Below, in pieces: positions 27,298 through 35,672 of a stretch of DNA of 64,000 bases. The stretch spans positions 1 through 64,000 of the forward strand of contig JAHREI010000004.1 in assembly GCA_021733665.1 (NCBI GenBank), read 5' to 3'. The notes under the pieces were generated by a model. That model had not been told where the DNA came from, ran no database searches, and saw only the letters and a program-made list of their open reading frames with translations. The stretch comes from Bacillus subtilis. GTDB lineage: Bacteria > Pseudomonadota > Alphaproteobacteria > Rhizobiales > Rhizobiaceae. The translations under genes and the position numbers were made by a program. Position 1 is the first letter of the stretch; every line of letters starts with the position of its first letter.

Positions 27298-28469
27298 TGC
27301 ATTTTCAGCTGCTGCGTGGTGCGCGCATTTTTGACGGCAATCGTTTTCATGAGCGAACAGCCGTTCTGATCGAAAAGGGCAGGATTGTCCGCCTCGTTCA
27401 GGATGGCGATGCTTTGCCGGACAATGTGCAGGTCATTGAACTGGAAGGCGGCATTCTCAGCCCCGGTTTTATTGATGCGCAGGTCAACGGCGGCGGCGGA
27501 GCAATGCTTAATGATGGCCCGACACCGGAAATCATGTTCACTATCGCGGCAGGGCATCGCCCTTACGGCACAACCAGCCTGTTGCCGACCCTGATCACTG
27601 ATACCGGTGATGTAACGGCACTGGCAATGGCTGCTGCGGTTGAAGCGGTTGCAACCGACAAAGGCGTTGCCGGTCTGCACCTTGAAGGCCCGCATCTGGC
27701 TCCGGCGAAAAAAGGTGCGCATCTGGCGGAGCTGATGCGCCCTGTGCAACCGGCTGACATTCAGGCGATGATTGCAGCGGCACAGAAAATCGGTTGTCTG
27801 CTGGTGACAATGGCTGCCGAGCAGGTGACACCGGAGCAGGTGCGTGAACTGGCTGAAGGCGGTGTGATTGTCAGTATCGGCCACAGCGACAGTACTTATG
27901 AAATGGCGATGGCGCGGTTTGATGCCGGTGCGCGTGGCGTGACCCATCTGTTCAATGCGATGAGCCAGTTTGGCCATCGTGCGCCTAATCTTGTTGGTGC
28001 GGCGCTGGATCATCCATCGGTGTGGGGCGGCATTATTGCGGACGGTCATCATGTGGAGCCTGCGGCGCTGCGTGTGGCATTGCGGGCAAAACGTGGGCAG
28101 GGGCGTTTGTTCTTTGTCACTGATGCGATGTCGCTGGTCGGCTCAGGCCGTGATACATTCCAGTTGAATGGTCGTACAGTCTATCGTGTAGAGGGTGGTT
28201 ATTGCCCGAAACTGGTGCTGGAAGATCGTGTGACATTGGCAGGTTCCGACCTCGATATGGCATCGGGTATCCGCTATGGTATGGCGATGCTGGATCTCTC
28301 CTGCGAGGAGGTTTTGCGCATGGCAACTTCCTATCCGGCAGAATTTTTGCAGCTCAAAGATCGTGGCGTGCTGGCACCGCAAAAACGTGCCGATCTGGTC
28401 TGGCTGGATGACCAGTGCCATGTCCGCTCTACGTGGATTTCCGGTGAGCGACAGGATCAGCGGGCATGA
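27297..28469 (+). CDS. nagA: N-acetylglucosamine-6-phosphate deacetylase
   Basis: A 390-residue amidohydrolase removing acetate from GlcNAc-6-phosphate. SPGFIDAQVNGGGGAMLND is the N-terminal signature (here DAQVNGGGG), LHLEGPHLAPAKKGAH carries the metal-binding glutamate, SIGHSDSTYEMAMARFDAG and THLFNAMSQFGHRAPNLVG the metal histidines, and FFVTDAMSLVGS the catalytic aspartate. The first metal-site HxH/HxN of many amidohydrolases is replaced, as is usual in NagA. It lies between the NagB-II and SIS genes with overlapping stop/start codons. Confidence 0.95.
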   Translation: MHFQLLRGARIFDGNRFHERTAVLIEKGRIVRLVQDGDALPDNVQVIELEGGILSPGFIDAQVNGGGGAMLNDGPTPEIMFTIAAGHRPYGTTSLLPTLITDTGDVTALAMAAAVEAVATDKGVAGLHLEGPHLAPAKKGAHLAELMRPVQPADIQAMIAAAQKIGCLLVTMAAEQVTPEQVRELAEGGVIVSIGHSDSTYEMAMARFDAGARGVTHLFNAMSQFGHRAPNLVGAALDHPSVWGGIIADGHHVEPAALRVALRAKRGQGRLFFVTDAMSLVGSGRDTFQLNGRTVYRVEGGYCPKLVLEDRVTLAGSDLDMASGIRYGMAMLDLSCEEVLRMATSYPAEFLQLKDRGVLAPQKRADLVWLDDQCHVRSTWISGERQDQRA

Positions 28470-29194
28470 GCATTATTAATGATTATTTTGACAAGCTGAC
28501 AGCCCATCTCACGCAATTGCGTGACAGTCAGGCCGAGGTAATGAAGCAGGCTGTTGCCATGATTGGCGAAGCTGCGCGCAATGATAAGCGCGTCTTTGTA
28601 TTTGGCACTGGTCATTCGCATATGCTGGCGGAAGAGGTGCATTATCGTGCCGGTGGTCTGGCGATTACCGTTCCGGTTCTCTCAGCCTTTACAATGCTGC
28701 ATGAGGGCGCGTCTTCCAGCACCAAGTTTGAGCGTATCAATGGCATGGTGCTGCCTTTGCTGCAGCGCTATGATATTGGCGCGGGGGATATTCTGCTGAT
28801 TGTTTCCAATTCCGGTGTGAATGCCGCGCCGGTTGATGCTGCACGATATGGGCGCGAAGTCGGTGCAAAAGTGATTGCTCTGACATCTGTTTCTTATTCT
28901 GCCAGCGCTGCCAATGGCCGTGTGCGGTTGTCTGAGTTGGCTGATCTGGTGCTGGATAATGAAATTCCGGCGGGTGATGCGATGATGCAATTGCCCAATA
29001 GCGAGATGAAGGCCGGAGCCGTCTCGACGGCGGTTTGCGCAACTATTCTCCATGCGATCTTTACCGCTGTTGCGGCAGAGCTTGCAGAAGAGGGAAGTGA
29101 TGTGCCGGTCTATCGCAGTGCCAATATGCCGGGTGCAACAGAAATCAATGAGCGCCTGATTGAAAAATATAAAGCGCGCAACCCGCATCTTTGA
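28466..29194 (+). CDS. single-domain SIS protein, last gene of the nag operon
   Basis: A 242-residue sugar-isomerase-domain protein. GTGHSHMLAEEVHYRAGG and IVSNSGVNAAPVDAARYGREVGAKVIALTS are the phosphosugar-binding loops. It belongs to the family often called UPF0309 or sugar isomerase domain-containing protein, distinct from NagB-II and from MurQ etherases. The ATG overlaps the nagA stop. Its position suggests a phosphorylated amino sugar as substrate, but the reaction is unknown. Confidence 0.8.
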   Translation: MSIINDYFDKLTAHLTQLRDSQAEVMKQAVAMIGEAARNDKRVFVFGTGHSHMLAEEVHYRAGGLAITVPVLSAFTMLHEGASSSTKFERINGMVLPLLQRYDIGAGDILLIVSNSGVNAAPVDAARYGREVGAKVIALTSVSYSASAANGRVRLSELADLVLDNEIPAGDAMMQLPNSEMKAGAVSTAVCATILHAIFTAVAAELAEEGSDVPVYRSANMPGATEINERLIEKYKARNPHL

Positions 29195-29205
29195 AACAGG
29201 CAGCG

Positions 29206-29250
29206 ACCTATAATCTCGGAAAACAATGTCTATAGCCTGAGATTATAGGT
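29206..29250. other. perfect 12-bp inverted repeat after the nag operon
   Basis: ACCTATAATCTC at 29206-29217 and GAGATTATAGGT at 29239-29250 form a stem with a 21-base loop. There is no T-run, so a factor-dependent terminator, a regulatory site for purU or an RNA-stability element are all possible. Confidence 0.5.
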
Positions 29251-29400
29251 TCTGCATAATTGTCTGCAAATGGCAGGAATCCGTCAAACAAAAGCGTAAT
29301 CGGGACTGTTATGCTTGGAAATTCTGTGTAAGAGCTTCATACGGAACCGGAATTTTCGGCTCTGTAATCATTGGAACAGTGAAGCTTAAGGGATACCCCC

Positions 29401-30285
29401 ATGCAGAATTATGTGTTGACCGTCAGTTGCCAGTCACGCCTCGGTATAGTTGCCGCTATTTCCGGATATCTTGCGGGTATGGGGTGTAACATCGTTGACA
29501 GCGCCCAGTTCGATGATCTCAGCGCTGATAAATTCTTCATGCGGGTCAGCTTTATTTCCGAACAAGGCAAAAGCTTTGAAGAGGTTTCCGGCAGTTTTCA
29601 GGAAACAGCTGACAAATTTGGCATGACCTATGATTTCCATGATACCCGTAAGCCGGTGAAAACCCTGCTGATGGTTTCGCGCTTTGGTCATTGCCTCAAT
29701 GATCTGCTCTATCGCTGGAAAATCGGTGGCTTGCCGATTGATATTGTTGGCGTGGTTTCCAACCATTTTGATTATCAGAAGGTTGTTGTGAACCATGATA
29801 TTCCTTTCCACCACATTGCGGTGACGAAGGAAAACAAAGCCGAAGCCGAAGCTAAGATGATGGATATCGTCAACCAGACCGGCACCGAACTGGTGGTTCT
29901 GGCGCGCTATATGCAGGTTCTGTCTGATGAGCTGAGCCAGAAAATGTCCGGCAAAATTATCAACATTCACCACTCCTTCCTGCCGTCTTTCAAAGGTGCC
30001 AATCCTTACAAGCAGGCTTATGAGCGCGGGGTAAAGCTGATCGGTGCTACAGCGCATTATGTGACTGCTGATCTCGATGAAGGCCCGATTATCGAGCAGG
30101 ACGTTGCCCGTATTACCCATGCGCAATCGGCTGCCGATTATGTTTCGATCGGCCGCGATGTCGAAGCGCAGGTTCTTGCCCGTGCCATTCACGCGCATAT
30201 CCATCACCGCGTCTTCCTCAATGGTAACCGGACAGTTGTATTCCCGGCGAGCCCGGGGTCGTACGCCTCTGAACGCATGGGCTAA
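29401..30285 (+). CDS. purU: formyltetrahydrofolate deformylase
   Basis: A 294-residue enzyme hydrolysing 10-formyltetrahydrofolate to formate and tetrahydrofolate. An N-terminal ACT domain (about 1-85; SCQSRLGIVAAISGYLAGMG) senses a one-carbon/amino-acid signal, and a formyltransferase-like domain follows. INIHHSFLPSFKGANPY carries the catalytic histidine and HYVTADLDEGPIIEQD the catalytic aspartate. It is a single gene preceded by AAGGG, with repeat R2 starting four bases after the stop codon and a terminator beyond it. No glycine-cleavage or glyA gene is near. Confidence 0.95.
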   Translation: MQNYVLTVSCQSRLGIVAAISGYLAGMGCNIVDSAQFDDLSADKFFMRVSFISEQGKSFEEVSGSFQETADKFGMTYDFHDTRKPVKTLLMVSRFGHCLNDLLYRWKIGGLPIDIVGVVSNHFDYQKVVVNHDIPFHHIAVTKENKAEAEAKMMDIVNQTGTELVVLARYMQVLSDELSQKMSGKIINIHHSFLPSFKGANPYKQAYERGVKLIGATAHYVTADLDEGPIIEQDVARITHAQSAADYVSIGRDVEAQVLARAIHAHIHHRVFLNGNRTVVFPASPGSYASERMG

Positions 30286-30288
30286 GAG

Positions 30289-30414
30289 AATTTCGGCTCT
30301 GGCGGGCTGCAAATGGCAATTTTCTCCGCTTCCGGTGCTCATGTACCTCAAAGTACATTCCGCTCCGGTTCTCAAAAATCACCATTTTCGCCACACCATA
30401 ACCAAAATTTCAAG
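30289..30414 (+). repeat. intergenic repeat family R2, copy 1
   Basis: About 126 bases that align with 56156-56281; 51 of the first 56 core bases are identical. The outer arms, roughly 36 bases each, are imperfectly inverted (CAAATGGCAATTTTC near the left, AAAATCACCATTTTC near the right), with a direct CCGCT-CCGG-GCTC type repeat in the middle. It begins immediately after purU in the 3' untranslated position. Confidence 0.85.
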
Positions 30415-30433
30415 CGTTGTGCCTTGAAGAAAA

Positions 30434-30458
30434 TAAAAGCCGGAATCTCCGGCTTTTT
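30434..30458. terminator. terminator shared by purU and the convergent small gene
   Basis: AGCCGGA/TCCGGCT stem with TTTTTT to the right and TTTTATTTT on the opposite strand. Confidence 0.88.
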
Positions 30459-30778
30459 TATTTATTCAAAGATGACTGGCATTTTTCTTCAACATCATTG
30501 CGGAAATCAGACATATTTCTGACCCACGCATTATCACCGTCAACCAACGGTCTCGCATAAGCCTCTCTGATAATGGTCTGAAAAATTTCCCTTACCGCCG
30601 GATCAAATTTGACCTTGAGAAGATCAGTCAGAGGTTTGCCCTCCAGGCGTGCCGCCATAGAGCGCCCCGCAAGTTCACCGAGCTTGGTGCAGAACACAGC
30701 ATTGTTCTCATTCGCGTGAGCTGCGGGCAGAGAAGTGGTAAAAAATATAGTCGTCAGGGCTGCTAAAAATAAACGCAT
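30458..30778 (-). CDS. small exported protein of unknown function
   Basis: A 106-residue protein with a signal peptide (MRLFLAALTTIFFTTSLPAA, cut near AHA). The mature part is helical and contains two cysteines (VFCTKLGELAG and EEKCQSS). AGAGG before this ATG supports it over the Met ten codons upstream. I do not recognise the family. It is probably periplasmic. Confidence 0.65.
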   Translation of the reverse strand: MRLFLAALTTIFFTTSLPAAHANENNAVFCTKLGELAGRSMAARLEGKPLTDLLKVKFDPAVREIFQTIIREAYARPLVDGDNAWVRNMSDFRNDVEEKCQSSLNK

Positions 30779-30861
30779 GTAAGCCTCTAAGGCGGAGAAG
30801 TCTGACAAGATATGCGTGAATGCTGTGCCTAATAGAGACCCTGTGCAGGATTTTAGTCAAT

Positions 30862-30889
30862 AAAAAAGCCCCGCATAGCGGGGCTTTTC
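30862..30889 (-). terminator. terminator of the AmaB-like dehydrogenase gene
   Basis: GCCCCGC/GCGGGGC stem; the minus-strand side carries the T-run. Confidence 0.9.
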
Positions 30890-30909
30890 TTTGTCATCAG
30901 TACTGATGA

Positions 30910-32445
30910 TTAGTCGATATCGAAGGATACGCCCTGTGCGAGCGGCAGTGCCTTGGAGTAGTTTACGGTGTTGGTTGCACGGCGCATGTAAGCTTTCCAT
31001 GCATCCGAACCGGATTCACGACCGCCACCGGTTTCTTTTTCACCACCGAACGCACCACCGATTTCAGCACCGGATGTACCGATGTTGACGTTGGCAATAC
31101 CGCAATCCGAACCGGATGCAGAGAGGAAACGTTCAGCTTCCTGCAAGTTCAGTGTGAAGATCGAAGACGACAGACCGGCACCAACTGCGTTGTGCAGTTC
31201 GAGTACATTGTCGAAATCGCTGTATTTCATCACATAGAGGATCGGTGCGAAGGTTTCTTCGAGAACCGGACCTGCCTGTTCTGGCATTTCAACGATTGCT
31301 GGCTGTACGTAGTAACCTGTGTCCGGACCAACGGAAACGCGATCACCACCGACAACTTTACCGCCGTGTGCTTTAGCTTCTGCGAGAGCCTTCTGCATGC
31401 CGTCGAACGAAGCCTTGTCGATCAACGGACCGATCAGTGCAGGGGTTTCCAGCGGATTGCCGATGGATACGCTCTGATAGGCTTTGACCAGACGTGGTAC
31501 CAGTGTGTCGTATACGCTTTCGTGTACGAACAGACGACGCATGGTGGTGCAACGCTGACCTGCAGTGCCCATGGCACCGAAAGCAATCGCGCGCAGAGCC
31601 ATGTCGAGATCGGCCGACGGGCAGACGATACCGGCATTGTTGCCGCCGAGTTCGAGGATAGCGCGTGCGAAACGCTTGGCCAGACGCGGACCTACATCGC
31701 GACCCATGCGGGTTGAACCGGTTGCGGAAACCAGCGGAACCTTCGGATGGTCAACCAGAACTTCACCGATTGTACGGTCGCCGATAATAACAGCGGACAG
31801 GCCCTTAGGAGCATCTGCGCCGAAACGGGCAGCAGCACGGTTGAAGATCGCTTCACAAGCAAGTGCTGTAAGCGGGGTCTTTTCAGAAGGCTTCCAGACA
31901 ACAGCGTCACCGGCAACCAGTGCCAGAGCTGCGTTCCATGACCAGACTGCAACCGGGAAGTTGAAGGCGGAGATAACGCCGACAACGCCAAGTGGATGCC
32001 ATGTTTCCATCATGCGGTGACCGGCGCGTTCAGTCGCGATGGTCAAACCGTAAAGCTGACGGGACAGACCAACTGCGAAATCGCAGATGTCGATCATTTC
32101 CTGTACTTCGCCGAGGCCTTCGGAGATGATCTTGCCGGCTTCGATCGAAACGAGACGGCCGAGATCAGCTTTGGAAGCGCGCAGTTCTTCACCGAGCAGG
32201 CGGATCAGTTCACCGCGGCGAGGAGCCGGAACATCGCGCCATGTGCGGAAAGCGCTATCTGCTTCTTCGATCATGCGGGCAGTGTCTGCAGCCGAATGAG
32301 TCTTGAGGGCGCCGATCTGTTCGCCGGTAACCGGGCTGAACGAGGCAAGATCACCGCCTGTATAGGCAGCGCTGTCAACGCCAAGCTTGGCGAGAATGTC
32401 AGCAGCTTCCTGCTTAACGTTCACTTTTTTATTTTCGGTGCTCAT
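30910..32445 (-). CDS. amaB: L-piperidine-6-carboxylate dehydrogenase (ALDH7/AmaB-like)
   Basis: A 511-residue aldehyde dehydrogenase of the antiquitin group. It should oxidise 2-aminoadipate semialdehyde (in equilibrium with piperideine-6-carboxylate) to 2-aminoadipate. Catalytic glutamate lies in LELGGNNAG, catalytic cysteine in GTAGQRCTTMRRLFVHE, and the C-terminal GGAFGGEKETGGGRESGSDAWKAYMRR is typical of ALDH7. The start MSTENKK is preferred because AGGGA is nine bases before it. It is downstream of the HglS-like gene on the same strand, and both enzymes belong to lysine/pipecolate breakdown. Confidence 0.88.
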   Translation of the reverse strand: MSTENKKVNVKQEAADILAKLGVDSAAYTGGDLASFSPVTGEQIGALKTHSAADTARMIEEADSAFRTWRDVPAPRRGELIRLLGEELRASKADLGRLVSIEAGKIISEGLGEVQEMIDICDFAVGLSRQLYGLTIATERAGHRMMETWHPLGVVGVISAFNFPVAVWSWNAALALVAGDAVVWKPSEKTPLTALACEAIFNRAAARFGADAPKGLSAVIIGDRTIGEVLVDHPKVPLVSATGSTRMGRDVGPRLAKRFARAILELGGNNAGIVCPSADLDMALRAIAFGAMGTAGQRCTTMRRLFVHESVYDTLVPRLVKAYQSVSIGNPLETPALIGPLIDKASFDGMQKALAEAKAHGGKVVGGDRVSVGPDTGYYVQPAIVEMPEQAGPVLEETFAPILYVMKYSDFDNVLELHNAVGAGLSSSIFTLNLQEAERFLSASGSDCGIANVNIGTSGAEIGGAFGGEKETGGGRESGSDAWKAYMRRATNTVNYSKALPLAQGVSFDID

Positions 32446-32613
32446 AAATCGCATTCCCTATTGTTTATCGTTCAGAATATCAGGTGTTTGTTCGGGTAAG
32501 GGAACAAGCTCGATATTCTATCTGATGCGGTGGAGCAGATTACCGCTCCGGTATAAACAGCTGAACGGCAATCTGCTTTGAAGGGCAGATTGCCGTTTTC
32601 ATATGTTATCTAG

Positions 32614-34005
32614 TTATTCTGCGGCAGCTTTAAAGGCGAGAGCCTTCAATGCACCCTCAACAGATTCGCGCTCGATGCGGGCATAGTGCTCAAATTCGTT
32701 GAGTACAGTCGCGCCGAGATCAGCTTCGAAACGCTTCTGGTTCGGGCTTTCGGTAAATTCCTGCGTATCATCGTCGCCGAGGTTGGACTGGAAGATACCA
32801 GCGGCGCTGACCGGCAGGAAGTCTTCATAGACAATCGGGTCGAACTGGATTGCGCCTTCAGCGATCAGATTGCTGAGATTAGCAGCAGTCAGTTCGCTCT
32901 TGGCTTTCGAGCGGTCTGCAACGCTGTAAGCGAAATAACCAAGACCCTGTTCACGGATTTCTGCCCATGTATCCGGGAATTCTTCAAAAACTTCACCCAG
33001 AATACGCACATATTCAGCAGCATTGGAACCGTCCGGTGCAGGGCGGATGCGTTCACGGGTCTTGTCGAGCAGCGCATCATAGAGTGCGCGGCCTTTTGGT
33101 GTCAGCGCAACGCCGCGCTGTTCAATTTCACCAAAACGCGCAGTGTGTGTGCCGGCTTTCCACTCACCTGAAGCATCGGTGAAAGAAACGGCTTCTTCCA
33201 GCGCTTTGAACGAAGTCTGACGCAGCAGAACAGCACATTTACGGGTTGGCGGGCCTTCAACAACAGCCTTTGGCGAGATGTTGCGCTCCGGCATCTGCAC
33301 CTGCACGGCATCAATATCCAAGGTGCGCGGGGTCAGGTGGTTGATATGCGGGCCTTTGAAGGACACAACATCCGCAATCAGACGATGTGCATCATGCAGG
33401 CGGTGATAGAGTTCTGCACTTACATTGGCTTTATCGTGCCAACGGAATGTTTCCAGAACTTCCGTTACAAATTTATCGGCCTGTTCTTGTGTGAGACCAC
33501 CCTGCTTTTCAGCAATCTCGATCAGCTCAACCGCACCGGCAGTGAAGATATTGCGCTTTGCGAGTGTTTCTTCCGCTTCCTTGCGGAGCTTTTCGTCAGC
33601 GATCAGGTCGAGACGCAGCAGCGAGGTGAAAACGCGGAACGGATTGATCTTCAGCGATGCATCTGCAACCGGACGGAAAGCTGTGGAATGCACAGGTACA
33701 CCGGCAGCCGACAGGTCGTAGTAACCGACGGGGAACATGCCCATAACCGCATAAGCGCGGCGCATCATGGAGAGTTCAGCGGCTGTGCCGAGACGGATCG
33801 CGCCGTGACGCTCTTCAGAAATACGATCCAGAGAATCGGTATCTTCAAGACGGGCGAGCAGCTCAGGCTGGGCTTTCAGGGTCGCAGCATTCACATCTGC
33901 AACCAGTTCCATCAGCGTGCCGTAAGCAGGCACTTCTGTACGGTACATGGCAGACATAGCGGCCGAGAATGCCGCGCGGATGCTGTCGGCTGATACGAAG
34001 TTCAT
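32614..34005 (-). CDS. hglS: 2-oxoadipate dioxygenase/decarboxylase (HglS, DUF1338)
   Basis: A 463-residue DUF1338 protein of the VOC metalloenzyme fold. Characterised members convert 2-oxoadipate to 2-hydroxyglutarate using Fe(II) and oxygen. Likely metal ligands are His67 in EERHGAIRLG, the histidine region of GPHINHLTPRTLD and the glutamate in ARFGEIEQRGVALTPKGR; the last segment is nearly invariant in the family. A strong AAGGAGG lies just before the ATG. With the AmaB-like gene downstream it forms the lower half of a lysine/pipecolate pathway. Confidence 0.87.
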   Translation of the reverse strand: MNFVSADSIRAAFSAAMSAMYRTEVPAYGTLMELVADVNAATLKAQPELLARLEDTDSLDRISEERHGAIRLGTAAELSMMRRAYAVMGMFPVGYYDLSAAGVPVHSTAFRPVADASLKINPFRVFTSLLRLDLIADEKLRKEAEETLAKRNIFTAGAVELIEIAEKQGGLTQEQADKFVTEVLETFRWHDKANVSAELYHRLHDAHRLIADVVSFKGPHINHLTPRTLDIDAVQVQMPERNISPKAVVEGPPTRKCAVLLRQTSFKALEEAVSFTDASGEWKAGTHTARFGEIEQRGVALTPKGRALYDALLDKTRERIRPAPDGSNAAEYVRILGEVFEEFPDTWAEIREQGLGYFAYSVADRSKAKSELTAANLSNLIAEGAIQFDPIVYEDFLPVSAAGIFQSNLGDDDTQEFTESPNQKRFEADLGATVLNEFEHYARIERESVEGALKALAFKAAAE

Positions 34006-34119
34006 GGTTTGCCTCCTTAGGGGCTTTCCGTATTGAGAGCTGTTATCTGTCTTGGGAGAAGATAAAGCCCTGTCTGTTTTGCTCTTGATACAGCTTCATA
34101 AAGAAAACCGGATGACGTT

Positions 34120-34144
34120 TTTCCTGAAACCGCTTTTCAGGAAA
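34120..34144. promoter_or_regulatory. perfect palindrome in the hglS-LysR divergent region
   Basis: TTTCCTGAAA and TTTCAGGAAA flank a five-base spacer. This 25-base palindrome lies in the 381-base gap between hglS and the LysR-type gene and is the best operator candidate there. The rest of the gap is AT-rich, especially near 34230-34330, and shows no gene. Confidence 0.55.
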
Positions 34145-34386
34145 GCTCTATGCTCTGAGAGAGTCGCATAAAACTGTCCTGATGTTGTTGTAGATGCCTA
34201 TCTGATCCGAAAAATGTCAGCCAAAATTCGGGATATGCTTTAAATTTGACACGTAATTTCTTTTTAAATCGATTTTCGACTGTCCGAAACACGTATCAGA
34301 TGTTGATATCATGACTAAAATTGATCATATCAGTTGTAGTGGCCGCATGATTGCGACGAAATCGACTATGTTTATGCGAGGCAGGA

Positions 34387-35319
34387 ATGAAGCTCAGTCG
34401 CCGGCTGATACCGGATATCGCCATTTTGCAGGCTTTTGAATGCGCTGCACGTCATGGAAGTTTTACACAGGCAGCGCATGAGCTGAACCTGACGCAAAGC
34501 GCGGTGAGTCGTCAGATCAAGGATCTTGAAGGCCAGCTGGGTGTTTTGCTGTTTGAACGAATCCGTCAGCGCATTCTGCTTTCCGATGCGGGACGTAAAT
34601 TTTTGCCGGAAGTGCGCCGTCTGTTGAACCAGACCGAAGACACGATGTTGCGGGCGATGGCTTCAGCTCAGTCGTCTTCGGCTTTCAGCGTGGCGACATT
34701 GCCGACATTCGGTGCACGCTGGCTGATGCCGCGTATTCCTAATTTCATCGAAGAAAATCCGGGCGTTGCGTTTAATGTCGGTTCACGCACCGGCGTGTTC
34801 GACTTTGAAGAATATCCGTTTGATATGGCTATTCATTATGGCCAGCCGGTTTGGGCACATGCCACCTGCAACTATCTTTGCAGTGAAATGGTGGTGCCGG
34901 TTGCCAGTAGTGCTTTGATTGAAAGTCACCGCATTGTTGAACCGGAAGATCTGCAGAAAGAGCCTCTGCTGCATCTGACCACCCGTCCGAAAATGTGGAC
35001 ACAATGGTTTGAGCAGTGCGAAGTTGATGCGCGCAGCACCTATAGCGGCCATCGTTTTGATCAGTTTTCTATGGTGATCGAAGCCGCTGCCGCAGGGCTT
35101 GGCATTGGTTTGTTACCGGTTTATCTGATCGAAAAAGAGCTGCAGGAAGGTCGGCTGCGTATTCTGTTTGATAAGCCGATGCGTACCGAGAATGACTACT
35201 ATCTGGTGGTGCCGGAAGGCAAACACGAGAACCCGCTGATACAGACATTTTCCAACTGGATTCGCGGGCAGGTTGGCCAGCATGATTATATGGCGCTGGT
35301 GCATCTGAACGCAGAATAG
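34387..35319 (+). CDS. LysR-family regulator, divergent from hglS-amaB
   Basis: A 310-residue LysR protein resembling the GcvA/AmpR subgroup. The winged helix is at about residues 8-65 (CAARHGSFTQAAHELNLTQSAVSRQIKDLE) and the ligand domain at about 90-290 (FSVATLPTFGARWLMPRIPNF, AAAAGLGIGLLPVYLI). GAGG lies five bases before the ATG. Standing between the divergent hglS-amaB genes and the downstream amaA-like gene, it is the likely regulator of all three. Confidence 0.9.
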   Translation: MKLSRRLIPDIAILQAFECAARHGSFTQAAHELNLTQSAVSRQIKDLEGQLGVLLFERIRQRILLSDAGRKFLPEVRRLLNQTEDTMLRAMASAQSSSAFSVATLPTFGARWLMPRIPNFIEENPGVAFNVGSRTGVFDFEEYPFDMAIHYGQPVWAHATCNYLCSEMVVPVASSALIESHRIVEPEDLQKEPLLHLTTRPKMWTQWFEQCEVDARSTYSGHRFDQFSMVIEAAAAGLGIGLLPVYLIEKELQEGRLRILFDKPMRTENDYYLVVPEGKHENPLIQTFSNWIRGQVGQHDYMALVHLNAE

Positions 35320-35672
35320 AACTAAAGTGTAACAGGTCATTCCGTGAATGAATGATCTGTTGCGCATAAATTGCTACTGTTGCCAAAACCGAAAGGTGTA
35401 TGGCTGCTTAGGCGCCAGAAGAAAAAGACTATAAGAACACTGGTACATAACAAGCCGGATGATTTTCCGTGTTGTGCTTCAAATTTCAAACACTCAGAGT
35501 GTTGTGTGTGTATCCGCATTATATATACGGCGCTCTTTATCCATTTTGATCGTTGACCTTTTGTCTCGGCGCTCTTGCGTGATGCGTGTATTTTCAGGCG
35601 CATAATCATAGGCTTGCTGCTGCAATTCAGGCTGATACAAGTGGCAACGTTGTTTTTGAGAAATGAACTGAC
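35320..35672. other. 353-base gap before the pipecolate oxidase gene
   Basis: A near-perfect dyad AACAGGTCATTC/GAATGATCTGTT (35331-35361) may end the LysR transcript. The rest contains no supported gene and should carry the promoter of the oxidase gene. Confidence 0.5.

Noticed and set aside
29434-30375. Minus-strand frame of 313 codons opposite purU
   Set aside because: It covers purU and part of repeat R2 and has no family resemblance.
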